Assembly: GCA_963210315.1 (NCBI GenBank)
Contig: OY723240.1
Location: forward strand, 248,001-312,000
Direction of reading: 5' to 3'
Source of the DNA: Rhynchopus euleeides
Taxonomy: Eukaryota > Euglenozoa > Diplonemea > Diplonemida > Diplonemidae
DNA length: 64,000 bases
Shown here: positions 1 through 11,097 of the stretch, piece by piece
Layout: every line of letters begins with the position of its first letter
Numbering within the stretch: the first letter of the stretch is position 1
Made by a program: the position numbers and the translations under genes
Notes under the pieces: generated by a model
The model's input: the letters and a program-made list of their open reading frames with translations, nothing else
What the model was told of the DNA's origin: nothing
Databases searched by the model: none

Positions 1-1069
1 GCTGCTGCACCGCCGCGATGAGATCCGCGCCACCGCCCTGCAGGCTCGCGAAGATGTGCCCCAGCACGCGCTCCGCCACATCCAGCACCTCGTAGTAGTG
101 CTCGTGGATCACCATCTCCACATCCAGCCCGGTGAACTCGCAGAGGTGGCGGTGGGTGTTGGAGTCCTCCGCACGGAACACGGGGCCCACCTCGAACACC
201 CTGTGCAGGTCCCCCTGCAGGGCCATCTGCTTGTAGAGCTGTGGGCTCTGCGCCAGGTAGGCGTCCTTCCCCCCGAGGTATCCCAGGCGGAACACGGTGG
301 CGCCGCTCTCACTTGCGGTGGGGATGATCTTCGGGGTGTGGATCTCGACGAAGTCCTGCGACGTGAGGAACTCGCGGAAGGCCTGGCAGACCCTGGACTG
401 CAGCTTCCAGATGGCGTTGTTGGTGGGGGTCCGCATGTCCAGCCACCTGTTGTCGAGCCGGGTGCTCTGCAGGACGTGGATCGCGTCGCCCTCGTCTCTG
501 GAAGACGCGGCGTCCGACAGCTGGAAGGGGAGGACAGGCGTGCTGCACGACACGACGGACACCCCGGTGATCGCCAGCTCCGCGCAGTCGACAGAGCAAC
601 CCGACACCGCCTTGCGCGCCGCCACAACTGTGCCCGAGACATCGACAATCGACTCCTTCGGGAGCGCCGCAATCCACTTCATGGCTGCGGCGATGCTGCC
701 GCCCTCATCCGAGTCAGGCTTCTTCAGAACACACTGCACGCTCTCCGTCTGCTGCCGCAGCACCAGGAACAGCATCTTGCCTGTCAGGCGCACGGCACGC
801 ACCCTCGCCCTGACAGTCACCTCCTGCCCGGGAGGCAGCGAGGCGATCGCAGGGATGGGTGTGAATGACTGGCGTGGGTCCGCCGCAGGCGTGCCCTGCG
901 ACTGGATGAGCGGCCGCACGCTGTAGTCGGCGTGCCCACTGGGGCTGGGGGTGAAGGGCTCGGGGGGCGACCAGGGCGCGCTGTGGCGGGTCTCGTAGTC
1001 GCGGAGGCGGCGCTGCTTCTCGGAGACCTCCTGCTGCAGCTGCTCGAGCTCGGAGCGGAGCTTCGTCAT
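1..1069 (-). CDS. Aspartyl-tRNA synthetase, cytosolic type (N-terminal 356 codons; continues beyond window)
   Basis: Charges tRNA-Asp with aspartate in the cytosol. The frame starts at ATG 1069-1067 and stays open to base 1. The order seen is a short N-terminal helix (MTKLRSELEQLQQEV), a Pro-rich linker, an OB-fold anticodon-binding domain (VTVRARVRAVRLTGK...LFLVLRQQTESVQCVL), then the class II core. The core contains VEIHTPKIIPTASESGA, QSPQLYKQMAL and the motif 2 loop FRAEDSNTHRHLCEFTGLD, which is near-diagnostic for eukaryotic/archaeal AspRS. Motif 3 is off the window. An in-frame upstream ATG at 1147 would add 26 residues including several Arg, so a second, possibly organelle-targeted form cannot be excluded. 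A CTTGCTGTCACAG acceptor-like site lies between the two ATGs and favours the shorter form if messages are trans-spliced. Family assignment is firm; start is moderate. Confidence 0.93.
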   Translation of the reverse strand, partial: MTKLRSELEQLQQEVSEKQRRLRDYETRHSAPWSPPEPFTPSPSGHADYSVRPLIQSQGTPAADPRQSFTPIPAIASLPPGQEVTVRARVRAVRLTGKMLFLVLRQQTESVQCVLKKPDSDEGGSIAAAMKWIAALPKESIVDVSGTVVAARKAVSGCSVDCAELAITGVSVVSCSTPVLPFQLSDAASSRDEGDAIHVLQSTRLDNRWLDMRTPTNNAIWKLQSRVCQAFREFLTSQDFVEIHTPKIIPTASESGATVFRLGYLGGKDAYLAQSPQLYKQMALQGDLHRVFEVGPVFRAEDSNTHRHLCEFTGLDVEMVIHEHYYEVLDVAERVLGHIFASLQGGGADLIAAVQQ

Positions 1070-1147
1070 GGCGGCGTGGTCCTGTGCGGCGGTGCAGGCG
1101 CGCCGCTGTGACAGCAAGCTACCCCGAAGAGGCAGCGCGACATGCAT

Positions 1148-4100
1148 CGCATAGCGGGCAGACATCCCGGCCTGTGCCAGGTGTGGTGCTGCCTCTGGTG
1201 GTGGTGGTGGTGCCTGGGCAGGGGGAGGGGGGGCTAAACACGGGGGGTCCCGGTGCCCTTTTAACCCTGAACTTCAAGGGTGGGGGGTGGGGAGGTGGGG
1301 GCGAACTTCAGAGGGGCAGCACACCTGCCGGTCAGTTGGGAGAGAGAAGAAAACAGAGAAACGCAACTGCAAGCCCCAATACACACCCTCCCCGGCACCC
1401 ACACACACACCGTCATTTTTCGGCCCGCCTCGCCCTGAAGGCTTTGGAGCAGAATCGGAGAGAGTTGCCTTGAGAGGGAATTCGCTACGGTGGCTAAAAC
1501 GGTGCAGTTTGATGCATTTCCCACCTCTTTACTTCTACACCATATACCTAGGGTGTCCCGAGAGAATGTCACCCCCCCTCGGCCCTCGAGGGGGGTGGCA
1601 TTCTCTCGGGGTACCCTTTGGGAGGTGAAAATGCCGAAAATAGTGCCGGCAGCAAAGACCCTCTGAGAAAAGAGAACAGAAAAGAAAGTCCAGAAGGGGC
1701 ACGCCCTGTAATGTGTTGTGCATCATCTGTTTCCGGACAAGACTGAAAAAAGGGGTGTGGGTGGGTGGGTCGGAGCTCTCTTGGCGTGTCTGCATGGGGG
1801 CCTGTGGGTTGAGTGCGCGAAGCGGTGCGAAAAGTGATTATTTGTTTTTCTATTCAATTAGCACACCACAGTGAAGTGTACCCCAACGTAGGAAACGATC
1901 CGGACATGGAGTCAAAAGCGTGGCCACCTACTTTGCGAGGATGTTCTTCTATCATTCATTGTATGCATTCTGTTATGAGCTGAGGAAGGCACCCCGGTTC
2001 AAGAGGGCTCCAAGAAGGAGCCGTTCTCTTTTACTAGACTCACTTCATTTCGAAAGCTGGCAGAGTATTGCACCCATGGCGCACCGGGAGGTGGGGGGGA
2101 GGGGCCATGAGAACTGATGCCACCGCCTCGACCAGCCGTATCCTTTTCGAAACACTTCACACGGCACCCTCAACAAAGGTGGTGTCGAGGGGGGTCGAGA
2201 GAATCACCGCCCCCACCTCTCGATTCCCGTGTGTTCCCATAATTCACTTCTCACGGTTTTGCCCGGTTGAACAACAGAAAGGCTTTTCTGGATTCGTTGC
2301 TGTTTTTCTGCTTCCCATTCCCCACGTCAGTTCTCCCACGCGTGCCACATGTTGTTGCGGGATGAACGCATGGCGGGGGGGTTCCCCAGCTCTGACGCCC
2401 CATCCGCACAGACAAACACCTTGCTGCCAGGGTGGGGTGCAGTGGGCGTGCGATGAAAAAGTTTCATTTTCAAGAGTGGAGGGCACGCTCAGGCCAGGCC
2501 TGACCGGTAATGCAGAAAGAAGGTTCGAACACCGCGTCCATTGTGCTTGCAATGGATTGAAGCGGGTGCATCCCGGTATCGTATGACCCTCCCTGCATCA
2601 TTTCAAAGAAAGACGAACCCGGAGACAGCAGGCCCATCATCACACCCACGCAATTTGTTCTGGACAGCCAGTGTGCGGGTGAGCCAAACGGTCCGTGGGA
2701 GGGGGGAGAGGGGCAAAAGTAGCTCCGCGCTTTGCTCTGCACTTTTTCCCTTTTTCGTTTTCATGTTCCAGGGCGTTTGGCGCACCCCCCCCCCCCCCCA
2801 CACCCTCCCCCTCGCCACACTCACACAACACCCGAAGGGGTTGGTGAGTGGGTGGTGGGGGGGGTGGGGTGGGGAGGCACAAGGGCATGAACAAGAAGCG
2901 CGTGAAGCATACTACCCCCCACCCCCCCCACTCCCCACATCGCATATTCGTTTGAACCTTCGTTCGCCAACACCCGAGTTGCGTTTCTGCTGGTTTGGCA
3001 ATATGTTGGTGGCAAGGTAGAGAGGGCGTGTCTTCGCTATTTCGACAAGCTTTCGGAAAAGGCACGGCACCTCCTTCCTCACAGTTAGGGCCTCGGCAGG
3101 AGTCAGACTACAGAGTAGTCAGTCTGCAGAAACCCCACCAAATATACAGCAGGTCTTCCTCACAGATGAACTTTGCATTGATCGCTTCCACCAAAAGCGT
3201 AGCAACCGTGCTTCTTTCTTCCTTATAATAATGGTGCGTTAACGCTTCCACCACCCTTTCGCCTGCTGCTTTGATGTGAGTGTGGAGTACATGTGAACAC
3301 GAGATAGCTAGACACACAGAAAAGGAACAGGATCGTCGGAAGCACTCCTACACTTTTACGCATCATAAATGTGCTCAAAAAATGCACCAAAACAAACGCC
3401 CTACCCGACCTCCTCCGGGGTGTGTCGCGAAGAAGACTCCACAGGCCGACATATCAAGTACACCACCACAGCACCACAGCGCTCCTGTGAATACAGTCTG
3501 AAAGGAGTGGGGGCTAGCATCGAGCATCGAGACAGCGCAGTCCCGACTCGGACAAAACACCTGGTTGGCAACTGACCTGCCGTGTCACTGTCAGTGTTCA
3601 GAAGACAAGCCAGCCTGCAGGGGCGCACCCTATCCTGCGAAGGAATGGAACAGACAATGCCCCATATCTGCAGAATAGGCAACACGGGATATCGCAGCTT
3701 CAGGGCAAACGGAGCAGCACATGCCTCGCACGTGGGGGCATATTTTCAGCGCCCGCGGCGGTGAGCCTTGCTCATTTGCATTCCGGTAGAACGCGCAAAC
3801 CACCCGCCCAAGGCGAGAACCTGTGTTGCCGTGTTGCACAAAAAGGATTGCCGGGGTTCGTTTGTTTTGTTTGTGCAACCTTCTGGTCACCTGCACGTTG
3901 GGGCGTGGATTGTAGGTGAACACAACATTGCTCCCACTGCAACCTTTTTAGTTCTGAACGCCTTCCGTGAGCACGGTGCGTTTGACACAATAAAAAACAA
4001 ACACATTATTACGTGCGCTGACACCCTTTGATTCTTCGGCAGCAACCTGCATTGGGCAGCCCAGCAACCATGCTTGCTCCCAACGGCATTTGCACCACCA

Positions 4101-4684
4101 ATGGGTGACCCAATGGCACAGATATATGGAGGCGCGCCCAGAGACACGGGCAACCAGACTCTGATCGACCAACACGTTGCACCCATGGGCGGGAGTGGGA
4201 TCCCAGAACATAGAAATTTGGATTGCGCGATGTTTCGCGGGACGCAGCCCCCCCCTCAAAACAAGCGGCGTGGCGTTGCCTATTTTTTGGAGCCTGGACC
4301 TCCCCCCCGACCCCAGCCCCACCCGTTCTCCCTCCCTTGCTGCACAGAGTGGGGGTGGGATGGTGGGGGTGAAAGAATTCAAATCGAATACGGAACGCAA
4401 CCGAGAGAGAGAGAGAAAATGATACGAACCACCCACACACAGCGGCACGCAGGCGACTCCTTTTGGAAGAAGGGTCAGGGGGTGGTGAGCCGACGACCTG
4501 GCAATGTATGCACGGGACAGGAAGGACCGGGCGCAAGAGAGAGTGCGAGGCCCTCAACAGGTGACAGGGATCCCTTTCTTTTTAGAGTTGCGCTAACAAC
4601 GCAGGGGATAAACTGTGCGATGCAGATCATGCAGGACACCCAGCAGCGCTGCCCACCACCCCACACCCCCACCCCCACACCCCA
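1148..4684. other. Intergenic region without a supported gene
   Basis: Mixed-composition DNA with many G/C homopolymer runs (for example near 2791-2808 and 2856-2867) and CA/GA microsatellites. Open frames on both strands are short, overlap each other and look like translated low complexity. The only structured object I see is the long hairpin listed separately at 1551-1614. No tRNA-like or splice-ordered coding exon was recognised. Confidence 0.6.
1551..1614. repeat. Near-perfect 30-bp inverted repeat with 3-nt loop
   Basis: The arms start GGGTGTCCCGAGAGAATG and end CATTCTCTCGGGGTACCC around a GCC loop flanked by CCCCCCCTCG/CGAGGGGGG. Only a few mismatches separate the arms. As RNA from either strand it would fold into a hairpin of about 30 bp. 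It lies about 400 bp upstream of the AspRS gene. A tiny fold-back element, a structured RNA or a transcription boundary are all possible; nothing in the sequence chooses between them. Confidence 0.75.
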
Positions 4685-5230
4685 CTAATACTCTTCCACT
4701 TCCGACTGGCTGGTGTTGCGCTTGATGAACATCTCATAGTCGAGCTGGTCGATCTGCTCCACGGTGGAACCCGGAAGCAGCCACAGGGCGGAGCGGCAGG
4801 GGCGGTTGACCCACTGGGGGAAATGCGGCAGGTTGCGGTCCGCCAGGAGGTGTTTGCACAGCTCCTCCGCGAAGTCGTTGCAGTTCCACCGCACCACGTG
4901 GTAGGAGTCCCCTGAGTACTTCGCCTGCATCTGGCGGATGAGGCGGTGGACCTCCGCCTTTGCCATCTGAGTCCTCCCCAAATACAGCGACTCCCGATAG
5001 ATGTGCCCCTCACAGGTCTTGGGCGCAATGTGGTAGACCCCCGTGTCACCGATCCCCCGCCCGAAGCAGTACTCCCTGTCGTACACCTCCACGCCGCTGT
5101 GGTGTGCCCCCATGCCGACGATGCCCAGGACTGTGTTGAGCTGGGTGATGTCGTACACATTCAGGTAGACATCTGCGTCGCTGCTCTCCCGGGAATAGAC
5201 TGAAGGGTCGACAGACCCGCAGCAGAACAT
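4685..5230 (-). CDS. PPPDE/DeSI-family deubiquitinase or deSUMOylating isopeptidase
   Basis: A 181-residue protein of the PPPDE cysteine peptidase family (DeSI-1/2 and relatives), which removes ubiquitin or SUMO from proteins in cytosol or nucleus. It opens with a Cys-rich leader (MFCCGSVDPSVYS), then VYLNVYDITQLN. The catalytic His is in GMGAHHSGVEVYDREYCFG and the catalytic Cys in RWNCNDFAEEL, followed by the usual LP-xx-P-xWVNR segment and a short acidic tail (SQSEVEEY). Length matches the family (about 150-200 aa). ATG at 5230 was chosen because the family's N-terminal beta-strand begins a few residues later and the open frame upstream is simple Pro/His sequence. A CT-rich stretch with AG (about 5235-5265) just before the ATG could serve as a splice acceptor. 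The next gene on this strand upstream is the PDZ gene. Confidence 0.9.
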   Translation of the reverse strand: MFCCGSVDPSVYSRESSDADVYLNVYDITQLNTVLGIVGMGAHHSGVEVYDREYCFGRGIGDTGVYHIAPKTCEGHIYRESLYLGRTQMAKAEVHRLIRQMQAKYSGDSYHVVRWNCNDFAEELCKHLLADRNLPHFPQWVNRPCRSALWLLPGSTVEQIDQLDYEMFIKRNTSQSEVEEY

Positions 5231-6899
5231 CCTTGCGGCTGTCCTCTCACAGAGAGAGAGAGTCGAGAAGCACCCCTTCCCTCGTGTTGGCCTTGACGCT
5301 TCCTGACCCGCCGACAAAAGCCCTCGCCTGAAGGGGTGGTAGTGGCGGTGGTGGTGATGCAGAGGAAGGGTTGGTGGTGGGCGTACTGCATCGTAAAGGG
5401 TTCGGTGTGAATGTGTTAGGATGCATGCAAGGGACGGAAGGGCGCTTTTAAAGATGTTGGCAGGGGAGGTGAGGCTGGGTTGGGTGGGGGGACGGAGGGA
5501 GGGAGGGAGGAGGGGGGGGGAGGGGAAGGGCGGCTGTGTGTCCCACGCATGTGTGTGTGGCTTTGATGGCCGCCGCAGCGGGAAAGTCCAATTTGCTCTA
5601 TATTTCTTATCGATCCCACACCCCACCACCCCCACCCCCACCCCCCCCGCCTACGACACGATTCTACGGTACACACAGAGTATCGGCACTGCGATGGAGT
5701 ATCGTGGGGACGAAGGGTAAAGACGGCACCCATCCGCCCCATTCAACCTGGCAGCAATGCATCAAGGAATCTAAAACACATCCCCGATGGGGAGGTTAAC
5801 AACGGGGTGGGGGGAGGAATGGAGGCGTGCACAACGCTGAAGCATGGTGGCATGGCAGTGCCATTCCGTGATGCAGGGGGCCTTCGCTACCAGGTGTGAC
5901 TGAGTGAGAAGAAGTGAGCCACGGCCCACTTCCCCTCACTGACTGACGAGCTGTGACTGGTAGCGAGGGCCCCCCGCATGCTGCGATATGATTCACAGCA
6001 GTTTTCGGCTTGCGGAGCGCAGTCCAACAGGCACAGTGCACATCCGAAAGTGCAAAAAAATGCAGAGTCAACACGCAACACCTGTGCAACAAAAGCTTAG
6101 CGAAGAGACACACTCTCTCTCCCACAGAGCCACACACAGCGAACCCCCTCCTCCCCCCACCTACTCTAACAAGCACAGAAGAAGACAGCATGCAGAATAC
6201 ACTGCATAGAGGTGGGGTGGGGTGGGGTGGGGGTGCGAACGGGGACGCGGGCCTCTGAGATGAGCTGAACGGGCTCATGAGAGCACAGCGCCTTAGAGGG
6301 GGGTCGGTATAGGAGGCAGTGGGGATCAGATCTAGGAAAGGTATGCGGGCGGGTGGGGGGTGGGGGAGTAGACGTTTTGTTCATCAAGGCCTGCACACCA
6401 CACCCGCCGCCCCATGCAGTGCAGTGGTCCACATAGGAGGGTTTTGCACGCACCGCAAAGAAGGCTTTTGGTGTTCGCTACTGTGCGTGGCAGGACCGCA
6501 AGCGGAGGCGCTTCAAACAAAAGAGCGAGAGTGATGCCACACAGCACACAAATGCCTGCGCCTCTCCAGCACCTCGAATCGCTGCGGAACACCGCGCAAC
6601 AGTGATTCTGGCATGGGGGTGGGTGGGTGAAGAATCACCGACCTTGCCCCTTCGCCCCTTCGTTCGGGTTTTGCGCCACCAGACACACACACACATTCAC
6701 GTTGCCATTCTTTTTTCGCGAAGGTCGCAGCGAGCGAACTCCGATGCTGCTCCATAGTGCACACATGTGGATTGCTTGGAGGTTGCGCTGCGTTCGAGGA
6801 ACTGTTTCTACACCCTTTGAGAATTGCTCTCTCGATGGAACGCTTTCCTTCGGGATGTGATTTGCTTCTGAAAGTTGCACATTAACACCACCCTTCTTC
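5231..6899. other. Intergenic region, low complexity
   Basis: Holds polypurine/polypyrimidine tracts (5480-5530, 5617-5652) and GGGGT runs (6210-6230) but no reading frame with recognisable protein character on either strand. It presumably contains the 5' flank of the isopeptidase gene and the 3' flank of the PDZ gene. Confidence 0.55.
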
Positions 6900-7750
6900 T
6901 CAACGCGTCCTCGACCGCGACCGCCTCTTTGCAGGCGCTGCATCACCGCCCTGCGCATAGCGTGTCGTGATGGGCACGGCAACACAACACCCCCCACCCC
7001 ACCCCACCCTGCCGCACCACATGCATACCGTGAGGGCTGTGTGCGCAGCTCGGTTGCTCGCATCCCCGATAAACCGCATCCCCTCCACCTGCGCATCGCT
7101 GCACAGCGACCAGTCGGGGCCCAGGTGGTCTGCAGGTGTGGTGCTGACGAACCCCTTCGAAGGGCGGTACGGGACCGCGCACAGCTCGCCGTCCCCCACC
7201 CCCACCGCACCGGGCTGGATGCGGTCCCCCCGCACAGGCGTGGCACACCGCCGCCGCCCGCCCCCCCCGGGAACACCGCCTGCCTGGGCACCGCCCCCCT
7301 CCCACCCGTCAGCACCAGGCATCACACCCCTGCCCTCTGTGCCTGTCAGGGCACGCACGCCTTTGCGCCTGTCGTGGGGGCCACCGTCCGGCCACACCCC
7401 AGGGGGGCCGTAGTCACGCACCGGCCCTGGCACAGTGCGCCGCCGTGAGGGCGAATGCCTCTCCGGTGGGGTAGGGATGCGCTGCCGCTTCGTGATGGTT
7501 GTGATGTAGGCGTTGGCCTCGCGCTGCGCCTCGCTGATCTCGCGCGCGTCGGGGTCGCTGGGGAGGGTGGGTGTGTGGAGTAGGGGGTGGGGTGGAGGGC
7601 GTGCCCCCTCCATGCGTCGCATTGGAACTGCAACACTGCATCACCCCCAGCCTCGCCGTCATCTTCTGTGCCTTGAGGCAGCGGTGGCCCCGGTGGCTCC
7701 GGCGGCGGTGCCGACACACCACCCTCCACATCGCCACGAGCTGCTACGAG
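6900..7750 (-). CDS. C-terminal exons, probably of the PDZ-domain gene; ends in an RS-like basic tail
   Basis: I read a set of exons here rather than one open frame. One begins after an acceptor at 7751 (LVAARGDVEGG, then Pro-rich and acidic EDDGEAGGDAV). The next starts at 7557 after a clean CACCCTCCCCAG acceptor and reads DPDAREISEAQREANAYI, the most protein-like stretch, then a long Gly/Pro/Arg-rich segment. A GTATGC donor near 7031 and an acceptor near 6930 define a small intron without stops, after which the tail GGDAAPAKRRSRSRTR ends at the stop at 6900. The donor joining the first two exons is uncertain: GTTGCA and GTTCCA both keep frame. Same strand and short distance suggest one gene with the PDZ part, but a separate gene is possible. 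Function unknown; the Arg/Ser tail hints at nuclear location or RNA contact. Confidence 0.5.
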
Positions 7751-8040
7751 CTGCCAAGCAAGATGTCAACGGGACCTCCCCCAGCAGGACACCGACGAGG
7801 AGAAAAAGGCAAGGAGGCTACAGAAGGGATTGCCGAGCAGGAGTCTCACAGAGCCTGCAGCTGGGATGCGGCGAACCGGGGGAGCCCACAGCCCGCAAGG
7901 CCTGCCCTGTCTGACGGGCGATGACGGGGAACCTCTCTATAACAGGAGAATGGCTTTGGCGCCCCAAACACCCCCGCAAACCCGCCCCCAGTGCCCCAGG
8001 ACCCCAGCCCGCCCACTATGGCCCAGGCATACCACCCCCC

Positions 8041-9468
8041 CTGAGTGCTGTTGGGGTTGCCGCACGCCGCCTCCTGCTGTGCGAGCTCTGCCGGGCGCTG
8101 CCGCCCCGTCGGGCGCGGGTCCTCCCCTTCTAGCACGTTGGGGTCGCCCACAGCGCCCTCCAGCCTGCGGGGCACCTGCTTGCCCAGGGGCAGGGGGGCG
8201 GGCTCGCCGCAGGCGTTGGGGTTGCCTGAAGCAGGGATGTCGGTGCGCAAGGCACGCTTCGCAGGGCGGGTTGGCTGTCGAGTGGGTGGTGGTGGTGGTG
8301 GTGGTGGGGTGTGGAGTGTGGCGCACCCAGGAACATCCCCCGCCACAGGGGGTGGTGGCAGTGCGGCTCGGAGGGGGGGAGGGGGGAGGGGGGGAGAGGG
8401 AACCGCGGCCCTTTGAGCTGCGGCCCTTTCACAGCACACATTGCCACAGGCACAAAAAAAAAGAACAAGGCGGCCACAACACACCTTCTCTTCTGCGTAC
8501 ACATCGGCCGCTCCGAACCAACAGCCACCGCCGCCACCCCCACCGCTCCCACCACCCCCGGACGGCGCCCTCCCCACACGCGGCGCTGCCTGCACGACAC
8601 CTGCTGCATTAGGGTTGCTGCTTGCCGTGACATCTCGCGACAGGCGCCGCCTCCGCGAGAGCGAATGCTTGCGCGGGGGCAGGGGAACTTCAAAGGGGTG
8701 CGGGTGCTCCACACGCGAGCACACGGCTGGGGGGCGGCTGCTGCGCGGGCAGGGGAGCGCCCCCTCCTCAGAAGGGGCTGTGGTGTCGCCAGCGGGCGTC
8801 TCGCAGAAGGGGAAAGGCAGGGGCGGCGCGTCGGACTCCGCAAGCAGCTCCCTGCACAGGGGGTCGCCGGGCGCATCCTCTGAGAAGCGCAGCACCGCAG
8901 CCCTGCTCATATGCGACAGCGCCTTCACCTCCGCCTGCGAGCGTGCCGGGATGCCGTCGACATGCGTGAGGTGTTTCCCCACCAGAGACGTGGCATGCGC
9001 GCTCCGCGCGACGGGGCTGTCGTCAGGGCAGGCCACAACCAGCAGGGATGCGCCGTGGAACACCAGGCCCAAATCCTCCCCCATGTCTTTGATGAGGCGC
9101 ACCTCTGTCTCGCCGTGGCACAGCACGCTCCGCGACTGCGACTGCGGAGCAGACGGTGGCGGCAGCTCCGACAGCGGAGGGGCGCTGAGCGCAACGCTTG
9201 GGGAGCGGAAGGGCTGGGGCGGCGGGTGCGGGTGTGGGTGGGGCTGCTGCTGCTGCTGCTGCTGTAGGTCGCGCCACGCCAGCTCGACATGCGCCACGTC
9301 GACGGGGGAGAGCATCCCGTAGGTTGGCATCAGGCCGTGCAGCGTCTGCAGGGACAGGGCGGCCAGCTCCTTCTCGGTGAAGTCGGGGTTGGTCAGCCGA
9401 ACCAGCTTCTGCCAGGCATCGGAAGGGTTGCTGGTGGCACCGGGCGTCCCGGATGACAGACGCACCAT
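8041..9468 (-). CDS. PDZ-domain protein with scattered GNPN motifs (N-terminal part)
   Basis: ATG at 9468. Residues 1-75 are a helical segment (DAWQKLVRLTNPDFTEKEL), then a CAG-encoded poly-Gln (9243-9263) and His/Pro repeats. A PDZ domain follows: EVRLIKDMGEDLGLVFHG carries the LGLVF carboxylate loop, and ARSQAEVKALSH the ligand-groove helix. PDZ domains bind C-terminal peptides, so this is likely a scaffold. A Pro- and Gly-rich tail holds SNPNAAG (about 8620), GNPNACG (8220), GDPNVLEG (8140) and GNPNSTQG (8055). A probable in-frame intron runs from the GTGTGT donor after YAEEK (near 8487) to CACTCGACAG (near 8273). The reading beyond 8041 looks like intron read-through, so the gene probably splices on into the exons at 7750-6900. 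A CCCCTGCAG acceptor lies about 30 nt before the ATG. Confidence 0.7.
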
Positions 9469-11097
9469 CGCCCCGGACGGCAGGGGCGTGCCTGCAGGGG
9501 AGTGGAGGGGTGGGCGGTGGTGGCGTGTGTATCAACGATTCAGAAAGGGGTTAGGACAATTGAAATTCGACGTTCCCAGTATCCGGGTGTGATCAATGCC
9601 GCAGCCAAGAACAACTCTGTTGCAGCCTCAAGCTGCGGGAGGTTCCGGGTCTCTCGGAACAACGCAAGCCCTGCTGTGGAGCACGGTGCCACAGGTCGAA
9701 GCACTGTGGAAAAAGCATGGCGACAAGAGAGTATGCTATTTGTTATCCGTCAGGTGGATGCTATTTGGGGCCCCGAATCCGAGAGCTGCAGAATGCCCGG
9801 GCTGTTGCACGGCAGATTCGGTTCTGTCTCAATTCGCATGTGTCTGAAGTGTCAGCATGCTGCTGAGACGCGCTACACACGATTGCACACTCCCGCGAAA
9901 AAGGGACAAGAAACCCCCCAAGACGCCGAGAGACGGACTTTGTTCAGGTGACTGCTGACTTCAAGAGCATCTTCCGCTTTCACGGTGGGACCGGTAAGGT
10001 TCGTGCTTGTGTGTGCAAAAAGACGTGAGGACGAGAAGGGTAGTGCTCGCACATTCTGAAGGCGTACCAGTCCGGGGACTGGGATAATTTCTCCTCACAC
10101 GTACACCACAGCCACGACGTCAGCGCCCGCCGTCAGCTTTCCCCTGCTGCACTGATCTTGACACGAGAACGAGGACCACAACGAGAAACACGACAACAAA
10201 ACAAAGGCGACGACCGGAGAGGGGGCGGGGAGTGCATTCTGAGAAATGACGGCTGTGCAGCCAGGAAGTGGGGAGGGGGTCAAACGGGGGGGCCAACGCC
10301 GATTCAAGCTGCCGCCACACTGCACCAGGATGACCACGATGGGGTGGGGGTGGGGTACGTCGGGAAGGGAAGAAGACCGCTTCCACTGCCCCCTGCGGCA
10401 CGTTGTGTGTGGCTGTGCGGACAGCCCTCACTTCCGGACGTCCAGCCCCCCTCCTTTCTCGGGTGGGGGGGGGACTCCTCACGTTTTTGTGTTCTGTTTT
10501 TTTTGCGTTCTTTGTTTCCTTCAGCTGAGCTGTTCTTCCGAATGAAAAAAACACACATTCAATCGGAATTCCATCTTGTATCGCTGCCCCTCCCCCGAGC
10601 TGCCCGGGCAACTCGGTAGTGGGGGAAGGTCAGGACTCTGGCCTCACCCACCCGCCTACCGACCACCATTCCTTCGTGAGATCTTCCCAGCGCGAGCCCC
10701 GACACACCCACCCGGGAATACCGCATTCAATCAAGACGGCTCTAACTGCAGACAACTCACTGCTGGGTGTGGAAACGAATACTCAAGTGAACTAGCACAC
10801 GTCTAACTACCACCCCCCCCCCCCAAAGCTGTGCCGGCACGACACAGAGAGAGAGAGAGAGACAGGATGGAGGTCGGTTCTCGTGTTGAGTTTTCCATCC
10901 GGACTGTGGTGCACTGCGACACTTCGACAGTTGCGCTGCCCTCGGCGCTAGCGCCCAACCGCGAGATGAGGAGGATCGAATCAAAACCCCCGTTGGCGGC
11001 TGGGAAACCCTTTGCTGGTGGCGGTGATGCCTGAATAGGAGAAGGGCCGCCTGGGGAGGTGCGTTCGATGCATTCAGCGCGTCATGCCATGGGGGGC
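9469..11097. other. Intergenic region with a possible retroelement remnant on +
   Basis: Mostly low complexity; the many open frames at 10.1-10.6 kb are simple Pro/His/Arg translations. At about 9686-9847 on the + strand a frame reads ...VEALWKKHGDKRVCYLL and then AECPGCCTADSVLSQFAC. That Cys-rich ending resembles the zinc-knuckle-like C-terminus of LINE proteins, but it is too short to name securely. Confidence 0.35.

Noticed and set aside
2515-2545. GGTTCGAAC resembling a tRNA T-loop / pol III B box
   Set aside because: No A box, no cloverleaf and no acceptor-stem pairing around it.
2068-3065. Frames on both strands upstream of AspRS
   Set aside because: Mutually overlapping, homopolymer-rich and without recognisable motifs.
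7346-7729. Alternative frame over the PDZ-gene 3' exons (ATPTRARSARRSARP...)
   Set aside because: The competing frame (DPDAREISEAQREANAYI) follows a clean acceptor and has much better protein composition.
10095-10619. Several overlapping open frames on both strands
   Set aside because: Pro/His/Arg-rich translations of low-complexity GC sequence without domain or start context.
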